64,000 bases of DNA from contig CAYUIQ010000002.1 of the NCBI GenBank assembly GCA_964444795.1, positions 1 to 64,000 on the forward strand. The letters are read 5' to 3'. The DNA is from JABMRP01 sp964444795 (lineage in GTDB: Bacteria > Planctomycetota > Planctomycetia > Pirellulales > Thermoguttaceae). The notes beneath the pieces are model-generated. The model made no database searches. It was given only the letters and a program-made list of their open reading frames with translations, and had not been told where the DNA came from. A program made the position numbers and the translations under genes. Of the stretch, positions 42,518 through 49,599 are shown piece by piece (positions within the stretch are counted from its first letter, which is position 1; the number at the start of each line of letters is the position of its first letter).

Positions 42518-44707
42518 ATGAATTTCCTCCACTCCGCATTCCTGTACGGCACGCTGCTGGTGGCGATTCCCATTGCGCTGCACCTGATCATGCGGCAGAA
42601 GCCGCGCTGGTTCGAGTTTCCGGCTTTGCGCTTCGTCCAGCGGAAGCATGAAGTCAACCGGCGGCGCATGCGGCTGCAACACTGGATCCTGCTGGTCCTG
42701 CGGATGCTGGTGATCGCCTTGCTGGCCATGGCCCTGGCCGGGCCGAGCCTGACCTTTTCCGACGGGGGGGTGTTCGGCTCGCAAGAGGAGCCGGTGGCCG
42801 CCGTGCTGGTGTTCGACGCCTCGCCCCGCATGCAGTACCGGCACGATAACAAAACGCGCCTGGAAACGGCTCGGGACATGGGACTCTGGCTCCTGGCCCA
42901 ATTGCCCCAGCAAAGCGAGATTGCCGTGCTCGACACGCGCAGCGCGCACGAAGGGTTCCTGGCCAACGCCGGCGCGGCCGAGGACCGCATGAAGCGACTG
43001 GAAACGATTACCAACTCGCACCCGCTGGTCGCCGCGGTCGACGAGGCGATTCTCTTGGCCGGGCGAAGTGAGTTGGCGCGAAAAGAGGTTTACGTCTTCA
43101 CCGATCTCTCCCAAGCCGCCTGGCCCCCCGATTCCTCGGCCGCCGCCCAACTCCAGGACCGTATCGCCGCCGCGTCCGACATGGGCGTCTTTCTGATCGA
43201 CGTGGGCGTGGAGAATCCGCGCAATTTCGGCCTCGGCCGGGTCGTTCCACTGCCGGAGATCCTCTCGGAAAAGAGCCCCCTGCGGCTGGAAACCACCCTG
43301 TCGTGCGTCGGAGAGGGCGGAGAGCGAACCGTCGAGCTGTTCTTGATCGACCGGGAGGGCCGGCGGGAAAAGCGGGGCCAGCAGACCGTCTCCGTCGAAC
43401 CGGATCAGTCGGCGCCGGTCGTCTTTTCCGTCACGGGGTTAGAGAAAGGTACGCACCAGGGCATCGTACGACTGTTGGAGCAAGACAACCTGCCGGCCGA
43501 CGACGTCCGTTACTTCACCGTCGACGTGAAGCAAGCCTGGCATATTCTCGTCGCCGCGCCGGAACCGGCCGCGTACTATGCGAAGTTCCTCACTCAGGCC
43601 ATTGCCCCCCAACGGTATCGCCGTAGCGGCCGTGCCCGGTATCAGTGCGACGTCATTACCCTGGAGGAGTTGTCGGACTGGCGGTTGGGTGCCTACTCGG
43701 CCGTGTGTCTGGTGGATCCCTCGCCCCTGAAGCCGAAGACGCCCGAGGCGCCCGGCGTGTGGCGGCGGTTGACCGAATACGCGGCGGCCGGCAACGGCGT
43801 GGCGATTTTTCTGGGCCACAACGCCTCGCCGGCGGTGGAGTTCAACGCCGGCGGGGCCGACGAACTGCTGCCCGGCCGGCTGGCCACCGTGGTGCGCCGG
43901 CGCAACGACGACCCGCTCGCTCTGGCTCCCAGAAAGAACCACCCGCATCCTGTCCTGGCGTCGTTCCGCGGCCGCCAGGAGAGCGTTCCCTGGAATCTCT
44001 TCCCCATCTTCCGCTACTGGCAACTGGAAGACCCCAGCGGCACCATGGTCCCCATGACCAACGGCAGTCCGGCGATTCTGGAACGTCCCGTGGGAAAAGG
44101 GCGGGTGCTGATGATGACCACGCCGATTTCCGATCGGGCCATGCAAACCGGCCGCGACCCCTGGAATCTGTTGGCCATCAGCGAGGCCGTCCCCACGTTC
44201 CTCCTGCTCAACGACATGATGGCCTACCTGGTGGGCAGCGGCAATCAGCGGTTGAACTACGCGGCCGGGGCGGCGGACAATGTCGAATTGTATCTGGAGA
44301 TCGATGAAATCTACGACCGCTACGCCGTGACCCTGCCCGAGCAGGCTCCCGATGGAACCGACATTCCTCCCGTGTCCCCCGACCGGCAGCGACAGACGGT
44401 CACCGTTTCCGGAGCCGACTGGATCGGCAGCTATCGCGTGGAAGCGGGTGGAACGGGCGGGTTGCGTCGCGGGTTCAGCGTCAACCTCGATCCTCGGCAG
44501 ACGCAACTGCGGCGAACGACGCCGGAGCAACTCGACGAACTGTTCGAATCGGGAAGATACCATCTCGCACGCGCCAAGGAAGACCTTTCCGCGGTCGTGC
44601 GCCGCGGTCGCGTGGGACGCAACCTGTTTCCCCTGGTGATGATGCTCCTGGCCGTGGTGCTCGGGGCCGAACAAGTCCTGGCCAACAAGTTCTATCGGGA
44701 TCGATAA
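42518..44707 (+). CDS. BatA-domain membrane protein with degenerate VWA
   Basis: The 729-residue protein opens with the BatA signature: FLYGTLLVAIPIALHLIM, then PRWFEFPALRFVQ and a second helix (HWILLVLRMLVIALLAMAL). A VWA-like domain follows, but the MIDAS reads DASPR and lacks the second serine, so metal binding may be lost. The large periplasmic part shows beta-rich and amidotransferase-like segments. The C-terminus has a third helix (LFPLVMMLLAVVLGAEQVLA). It is membrane-bound between DUF58 and the VWA protein and should act with them. Confidence 0.88.
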   Translation: MNFLHSAFLYGTLLVAIPIALHLIMRQKPRWFEFPALRFVQRKHEVNRRRMRLQHWILLVLRMLVIALLAMALAGPSLTFSDGGVFGSQEEPVAAVLVFDASPRMQYRHDNKTRLETARDMGLWLLAQLPQQSEIAVLDTRSAHEGFLANAGAAEDRMKRLETITNSHPLVAAVDEAILLAGRSELARKEVYVFTDLSQAAWPPDSSAAAQLQDRIAAASDMGVFLIDVGVENPRNFGLGRVVPLPEILSEKSPLRLETTLSCVGEGGERTVELFLIDREGRREKRGQQTVSVEPDQSAPVVFSVTGLEKGTHQGIVRLLEQDNLPADDVRYFTVDVKQAWHILVAAPEPAAYYAKFLTQAIAPQRYRRSGRARYQCDVITLEELSDWRLGAYSAVCLVDPSPLKPKTPEAPGVWRRLTEYAAAGNGVAIFLGHNASPAVEFNAGGADELLPGRLATVVRRRNDDPLALAPRKNHPHPVLASFRGRQESVPWNLFPIFRYWQLEDPSGTMVPMTNGSPAILERPVGKGRVLMMTTPISDRAMQTGRDPWNLLAISEAVPTFLLLNDMMAYLVGSGNQRLNYAAGAADNVELYLEIDEIYDRYAVTLPEQAPDGTDIPPVSPDRQRQTVTVSGADWIGSYRVEAGGTGGLRRGFSVNLDPRQTQLRRTTPEQLDELFESGRYHLARAKEDLSAVVRRGRVGRNLFPLVMMLLAVVLGAEQVLANKFYRDR

Positions 44708-44718
44708 GAGGTCCAGCC

Positions 44719-47031
44719 ATGGAACACTTGTCCTTCGATCCGATCGGAGGAAACTACTGGCTAACCGGCGGCGCCGTGGCGGTGCTGGCCGGGTTGTTGG
44801 TGCTGGGCCCGGCGCGAAGCCGGACCACCCGCCCGCGCCGCGCCGCGCTGGCCGGGATTCGCGCCCTGGTTATTCTCCTGGTCGCCGTGGCCATGGCCCG
44901 GCCGGTTGTCGTCTATACCGAATGGATCCGCCAGCCGGCCGTCGTGTTTCTCATGCTGGACCAATCGCGGAGCATGAAGGCACCCGACGCCCGCGGCGGC
45001 GCGACCCGCTGGGATGCGCTGCGCGCCACGCTGGCCGACGGCCGGGAGGATCTGGCTCGGCTGGCCGAGGAAGTCCAAATCAAGGTGCTCGCGTTCGACT
45101 CGCACGCCGCCCCGGTCGAACTCGTCGACGGTGAAGTGAAGCTGCCGGACCAGCCCGACGGCGATCAGACGGCCATCGGTTCGGTGCTTGAGGAGCTGCC
45201 CCTGTTGGCCGAAGGCCATCGGGTGCTCGGGGTCATCCTGCTGAGCGACGGAGCCCAACAAGCGCGTCCGCCGCGGGCCACGCCGCCGCAAACGGCCGTC
45301 GCCCGAACGAGGCATCTCGGATTTCCACTCTTTCCACTTGGTTTCGGCCGCTCGAGCGGGTTGGGCCAGGCCGCCGACGTGGCCGTCGAGAGTCTGTCCG
45401 TCGAGGAGACCGTGTTCGTCAAGAGCGACCTTCAGGTCGCGGCCGTACTACGGTTCAACGGCTACGTCAACCGCACGATTCCCGTGGAGCTGCGTTTCGA
45501 AACGGCCCCCGGCGTGATGGAGGTTGTCGACCGAAAGCCGGTTGCCGTGACCGCCGACGGCCAGATCGTCAACGTCGAGTTCAGCCACACGGTCGCCACG
45601 CGCGGCGAGCACAAGGTCGAGGTTCGCGTGGCCGAACAGCCGGGCGAACTGGTCACGACCAACAACAGCAAGAGTACGTTTGTCAACGTGCTCAAGGGCG
45701 GGCTCAACGTGTTGTACCTCGAAGGGACGCCGCGCGCGGAGCAGAAGTTTCTCCGCCGGACTTTGGATTCCTCGCCCGAAATCAAGGTCGACTACCAGTG
45801 GCTCGATGCCCGTCGTCCCGGCACCTACCGCGGCGATTTTCTCGAACAATTCAAACCCGGGAAGTACGACGTCTACATTATCGGCGATCTCGATTCCAAC
45901 GCCTTTCTTGAGTCGAAGGAGATGATCGGCGCCGCACAAGCGGCCCAACAACGGTGGCCCGCCCTGGAGTCGTTGGCCGAGGCGGTCGATCGGGGCGCCG
46001 GATTGATCATGCTGGGAGGTTTCCACAATTTCGGGCCGGGGGGATATTACAAGACGCCGCTGGCCGGAGTCTTGCCGGTTCGGATGCACGAACTCGACCG
46101 TCAGCAACTCGACGGACCGATCCGAGAGCAATTGCATCGCCCCGGCCCGTTGCGGATCCTACCCACGCCGCGCGGCCGTGAAGTATATGGCCTGATGCTG
46201 TCGGCCGATCCGGCCCAGGACCGGGAGCTTTGGGCAAAACTTCCGCCGCTGGAGGGAGCCAACCGCTTTCGCGATTTCTCCGCCGGTGCCGAGAAGGTCG
46301 CGACAACCAGTGCCGGGATTCCCCTGTTGGTCGCCCACAGCCCCGGCAACGGTCGGGTGATGGCCTTTGCCGCGGATTCCACCTGGCTCTGGTGGATGGG
46401 CGGATTTGAGACAGCCCACAAGCGGTTCTGGCGGCAGATCGTTCTCTGGCTGGCCAAGAAGGATCAGTCGATGGATAGTCGCGTCTGGGTCAAGCTCCAG
46501 GGGCGAAGTTTCGGCCCCCAGGAGAAGGTGGCGTTTACTCTCGGAGCCGATTCCCCCGACGGGGATCCGATCCTCGACGCCATGTTCGAGGTCAAGGTGC
46601 TCGATCCGCAAGGAGACCGGCACGACGTGCGACCGGTTGTCGGGACGGAACAGGTGACCGGCTCGTTTCTCAAGACGAAGCACCCCGGTGACTATACCGT
46701 CGAAGTCAGCGCCACGAAGGTCATCGACGGCCTCCGGCAACCGCTGGGCAAGACAACCGCCCGATTCGTCGTGGTCGAAGAAGACCTGGAACTCGACAAC
46801 GCGGCGGCCGACGTCGATACGCTGGAGAGTCTTGCCCAAATGAGTGGCGGCCAGTACTACGCCGCGGAGATGTTCCCCCAGTTGCTACAGGAGTTGGCCG
46901 AGAAAGTCGAAACCCTCGAAGTCCCCCGAGATACGTCGCGCGAACTGTGGAGCAACTGGCCGTTCTTTCTCCTCTTCATCGCCCTGCTGGGCGTCGAATG
47001 GTTCCTTCGCAAACGATGGGGTCTGGTTTGA
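44719..47031 (+). CDS. Membrane VWA/glutamine-amidotransferase-like protein
   Basis: The 770-residue protein has two N-terminal helices (NYWLTGGAVAVLAGLLVLG; IRALVILLVAVAMA), then a VWA domain with an intact MIDAS DQSRS (MLDQSRSMKAPD). Residues about 330-560 resemble a GATase1-like fold (LIMLGGFHNFGPGGYYKTPLAG) without a catalytic cysteine that I can identify. A beta-rich part and a last helix (WPFFLLFIALLGVEWFLRKR) end it. This is the usual final member of the Planctomycete MoxR cluster. The intact MIDAS contrasts with that of the gene before it. Confidence 0.87.
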   Translation: MEHLSFDPIGGNYWLTGGAVAVLAGLLVLGPARSRTTRPRRAALAGIRALVILLVAVAMARPVVVYTEWIRQPAVVFLMLDQSRSMKAPDARGGATRWDALRATLADGREDLARLAEEVQIKVLAFDSHAAPVELVDGEVKLPDQPDGDQTAIGSVLEELPLLAEGHRVLGVILLSDGAQQARPPRATPPQTAVARTRHLGFPLFPLGFGRSSGLGQAADVAVESLSVEETVFVKSDLQVAAVLRFNGYVNRTIPVELRFETAPGVMEVVDRKPVAVTADGQIVNVEFSHTVATRGEHKVEVRVAEQPGELVTTNNSKSTFVNVLKGGLNVLYLEGTPRAEQKFLRRTLDSSPEIKVDYQWLDARRPGTYRGDFLEQFKPGKYDVYIIGDLDSNAFLESKEMIGAAQAAQQRWPALESLAEAVDRGAGLIMLGGFHNFGPGGYYKTPLAGVLPVRMHELDRQQLDGPIREQLHRPGPLRILPTPRGREVYGLMLSADPAQDRELWAKLPPLEGANRFRDFSAGAEKVATTSAGIPLLVAHSPGNGRVMAFAADSTWLWWMGGFETAHKRFWRQIVLWLAKKDQSMDSRVWVKLQGRSFGPQEKVAFTLGADSPDGDPILDAMFEVKVLDPQGDRHDVRPVVGTEQVTGSFLKTKHPGDYTVEVSATKVIDGLRQPLGKTTARFVVVEEDLELDNAAADVDTLESLAQMSGGQYYAAEMFPQLLQELAEKVETLEVPRDTSRELWSNWPFFLLFIALLGVEWFLRKRWGLV

Positions 47032-47217
47032 GGGAAAGATAGAGGGAAACACATTACGTGGATGTGTTCAATGGTTCTGACCTTGCGCCACGAGAAATTG
47101 GAGGAGGATGACGATCATGGCGTGTACTTGGTCACCACCTGGAATGGCGACGCCTTTACTTCCTCAGGAAGTACTTCCAGAGTAGCACGACCGCGAGAAG
47201 GATTACAAGAAGCGGAG

Positions 47218-48174
47218 TCAGTACTGACTCGCGTCGACGATCTCCCCCTTGGATATTGTGCTCAGCGCCCGATAAACGTCCGTGGGGATCGTTTCGGTGA
47301 GGAAGCGGACCGAGGCGTCGCCGAAGCAGAAATGGGCGCCGCCGGAATGGAAACTGCGGAACCCGCGCATGTCCCACCAGGTCGACGGAGCCGGCGGGTC
47401 GGGCATGTAGTTCAGCGGCGCGTAGGTGCTGCTCGTGTCGCCGTTGGAGAAGAACCAGGCCGTGTGCCAGTTGTACTTGGGCAGATCCTCGCCGATCATC
47501 ATCGTGTTGCTCGTGCCGTCGCGAATCTGCTCGATCCGCCGGGGCCACTGATAGCTGTTGCGCCAGAACAGCCCGTTGCATTCGTACTGGCCGTCGTTGC
47601 AATACGGGCTGCCGCCGAACGAACTGACCGACGCCATCATGTTGTCGCCCATCACGCCCTTGTAGTTGGTCACCGCCACCTCCGTGCCCTTCCACTGATA
47701 CTGCTGGGTGATCAGCGTCATGGCGTCGGGATCGGAGGGACACTTGAGCACCGGCACGTGGGTTTTGAGCAGGTCGCGGGTGCTGGGGTCGCGCATGCCC
47801 ATGCCCTGGGAACAGTCGCCGTTGAAGTTGAACTGGTCGAACAGGGCCTGCTGCTCGAGTTGCGGGAGGATGCTGACGATCCATCCCTTGCCGTTTTCCT
47901 GGACCGACGGGTGGGGACCCTTGCGAGCGTTGCCGTTGTAGTCGATACCCACGGGAATCACGCCCCAGGCGCTGGCGTAGTTATGCACGCCCAGCCCCAG
48001 TTGCTTCAGCTTGTTGCTACACTGCATCCGCCTCGCGGCCGCCCGAACCGCCTGCACCGCCGGCAGCAACAGCCCGATCAGAATGCCGATGATGGCGATC
48101 ACCACCAGCAGTTCGACCAGCGTGAAGCCGGGCCGTCTGGTCGCCGAGGAACCTCTTTCGATGGGCGGCTGCAT
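47218..48174 (-). CDS. DUF1559 (SBP_bac_10) protein with type IV pilin-like N-terminus
   Basis: The 318-residue protein starts at MQPPIERGSSATRR after AGGGA; earlier in-frame starts extend into non-coding sequence. The prepilin cleavage and methylation signal is RRPGFTLVELLVVIAIIGIL, with Glu at +5 and a hydrophobic helix. The DUF1559 domain follows (AARRMQCSNKLKQLGLGVHNY), ending with the typical HSGGAHFCFGDASVRFL. Planctomycete genomes carry dozens of these; they are thought to form pseudopili or surface fibres, role unproven. A hydrophobic stretch in another frame begins at its stop codon (see findings). Confidence 0.94.
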   Translation of the reverse strand: MQPPIERGSSATRRPGFTLVELLVVIAIIGILIGLLLPAVQAVRAAARRMQCSNKLKQLGLGVHNYASAWGVIPVGIDYNGNARKGPHPSVQENGKGWIVSILPQLEQQALFDQFNFNGDCSQGMGMRDPSTRDLLKTHVPVLKCPSDPDAMTLITQQYQWKGTEVAVTNYKGVMGDNMMASVSSFGGSPYCNDGQYECNGLFWRNSYQWPRRIEQIRDGTSNTMMIGEDLPKYNWHTAWFFSNGDTSSTYAPLNYMPDPPAPSTWWDMRGFRSFHSGGAHFCFGDASVRFLTETIPTDVYRALSTISKGEIVDASQY

Positions 48175-48395
48175 GAGAAGCTTCCCTGGTTGGCTGATCG
48201 TCCGGGCGAGCGACCGCAAGATACCACTACGCCTATCCTGCCACAAGCACCTCGGGAGGTCAAGGATATTGGACACCAACGGGGATTCCGGGTTCCCGCG
48301 GGTGGGAAGCCCGTCCGGTAGAGCTTGGCTGGCGGCCGGAAGCGAGTCTTGCGTGGTCATGAGGTAACCCATGCTGCGAAGCGTAGACAGCCAGG

Positions 48396-48433
48396 GCGAG
48401 AAAAGGGAGCGAGAAAAGGAGCGAGAAAAGGGG
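48396..48433 (+). repeat. Tandem gcgagaaaagg repeats
   Basis: Three copies start at 48396, 48409 and 48421, with spacing of 13 and 12 bases. The last runs into the following hairpin. Confidence 0.7.
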
Positions 48434-48470
48434 ACATTCTACTTTTCTGCCAATAAGTAGAATGTCCCCT
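48429..48470. repeat. REP-like hairpin with 16-bp arms
   Basis: The arms aggggacattctactt (48429-48444) and aagtagaatgtcccct (48455-48470) pair perfectly around a 10-base loop. It lies about 260 bp from the internally deleted RAYT gene and may be one of its substrates. Confidence 0.8.
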
Positions 48471-48570
48471 GGTATGTGGTTTCTAATAGCAAGAAATCAA
48501 TAGAACCATTCCAACTGTTCGTTGTGGGAAGAGTACAAAGGCTTTTTCCCCAGAACAGGAGACAGTTGGA

Positions 48571-48636
48571 ATGGCTACGAGGCGCAATTCTCGCAAATCC
48601 GGCACAACCGGTCTAGCCCGACTTTTCTCCTCCTGA
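48571..48636 (+). CDS. Possible 21-residue basic peptide or gene remnant
   Basis: An ATG preceded by CAGGAG at good spacing opens a 21-residue frame (MATRRNSRKSG...LARLFSS). Its start overlaps the right half of a 13-bp inverted repeat. It could be the stump of a lost gene or a leader; no family is recognised. Confidence 0.2.
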   Translation: MATRRNSRKSGTTGLARLFSS

Positions 48637-48658
48637 TCACCGCCTTATTCCCTGATCC

Positions 48659-48704
48659 CGGCCTGACCCCAACCTCCCTCCCGGCCTGACCCCAACCTCC
48701 CTCC
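48659..48704 (+). repeat. Two tandem copies of a 23-bp unit
   Basis: The unit cggcctgaccccaacctccc plus tcc is repeated exactly (48659-48681, 48682-48704). The ctgacccc part resembles the ends of both RAYT units. Confidence 0.8.
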
Positions 48705-48722
48705 AATTAAGTGCCATTCGGG

Positions 48723-49257
48723 TCAGAACTATTTAATCATTTTCTTTGACTGTTCTGCGGTCTTCTTCGGGCGGCCGCGGGGGCGGATGGTGAGGTCTAG
48801 GTTGAGACGCTTGGCCAAGCGTTTCACCCAGGACGGATCGCCGTAGGGCAAGCCCGTTTCATTGCCGCGGCGGATCGATTCGAGTTCCGTTTCCGGGGGC
48901 GTTTGATGCACGTAGGCCGACCAGCGTCGGCACCGAACCGCCGGATAGGCGGCCAACGCTTCGTACGCCCCCGCGGGATCGAGCAGATCGTTTTTCTCGC
49001 CTTGGCCGTGTGCGGCGAAACTGCTCCATCGATACTCGCCCGCCGTGGCGACCATGTCGGCCCGCACCGGGTTGGCTTCGACGTAACGCGGCACGCAAAG
49101 CAGATGCTCGTCGTCGTCGCGAAAGAAGACCGATTGCCGTCCATTACCACGATTGATAACATGGTAGACCAAGCCATCGGCGATAGGGCGCAGCGGTCGA
49201 GGCATGCCGTTAATCTACTCCATCTCGAACCGGCTGTCGATAATGAATAGTTCTGAG
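48723..49257 (-). mobile_element. Non-autonomous RAYT unit with internal deletion
   Basis: The sequence tcagaactatt at 48723-48733 is repeated inverted at 49247-49257 (11 of 11). These arms flank a RAYT gene that has lost its catalytic core. As in the complete unit near 4 kb, the stop codon (48729-48731) lies inside one arm. Confidence 0.6.
48729..49205 (-). pseudogene. REP-associated tyrosine transposase with in-frame core deletion
   Basis: The 158-residue frame begins like a full RAYT (MPRPLRPIADGLVYHVINRGN) and then jumps, at RDDDEH, to the downstream segment HLLCVPRYVEANPVRADMV. About 85-95 residues that normally contain the HUH motif are missing, so it cannot bind the catalytic metal. 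The junction is three GAC codons, which suggests deletion by microhomology. The RYVEANP tyrosine helix and the C-terminal DNA-binding tail (RPRGRPKKTAE) remain, so the product could still bind DNA. Confidence 0.85.
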
Positions 49258-49599
49258 ACCTTTTTCGTGCTTCGCAGAGATTACTCGTCGCAACATGTTG
49301 TGATAAAGGACCTTATCCCCACCGGCCTTGTGCCGGTGGTTTATTGGTTTGACAACTACTCGCCAGCGATCCATTCCATACCCTACCCCCGTCCTCATCG
49401 CCGCCTACGGCGGCGGTGAGGACGGGGCGCTGGCGCGGGGAAACAGGGCGGGCCGTGGTGGTTTCCAAACCAGCAAGCCACCGGCACGAGGCCGGTGGGG
49501 AAGAAGCCAAAGTGACGCTGTCCAACGAGCTTCCAATCATCGCCCCGCCGGGACAAGCCCGACGGCGGCGGGGAGCCGCGAATCGCACCCGAAATCAAA
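49206..49599. other. Intergenic region with composite REP-like hairpin
   Basis: This 394-bp stretch upstream of the metal ATPase has no supported gene. Nearly half of it is the inverted repeat at 49317-49500 with its central palindrome. Confidence 0.6.
49317..49500. repeat. 184-bp composite palindromic element (family H)
   Basis: The outer arms (ccccaccggccttgtgccgg... at 49317-49360 and its partner at 49457-49500) pair at 36 of 44 positions. The centre is a second palindrome, ccccgtcctcatcgccgcc (49387-49405) with ggcggcggtgaggacgggg (49409-49427), 18 of 19 pairing. Each outer arm also contains its own accggcc/ggccggt-type hairpin. The 22-mer gtttccaaaccagcaagcca plus cc (49461-49482) recurs exactly, inverted, at 63919-63940. 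Confidence 0.85.

Larger units (their letters stand above)
48175..48728. other. Intergenic region with tandem repeats and hairpins next to the deleted RAYT
   Basis: This 554-bp stretch has no certain gene. It carries three gcgagaaaagg tandem units (48396-48433), a 16-bp-arm hairpin (48429-48470), a 13-bp inverted repeat ccattccaactgt/acagttggaatgg (48506-48518 with 48562-48574), a 21-codon basic ORF (48571-48636), and a 23-bp tandem duplication (48659-48704). Confidence 0.6.
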
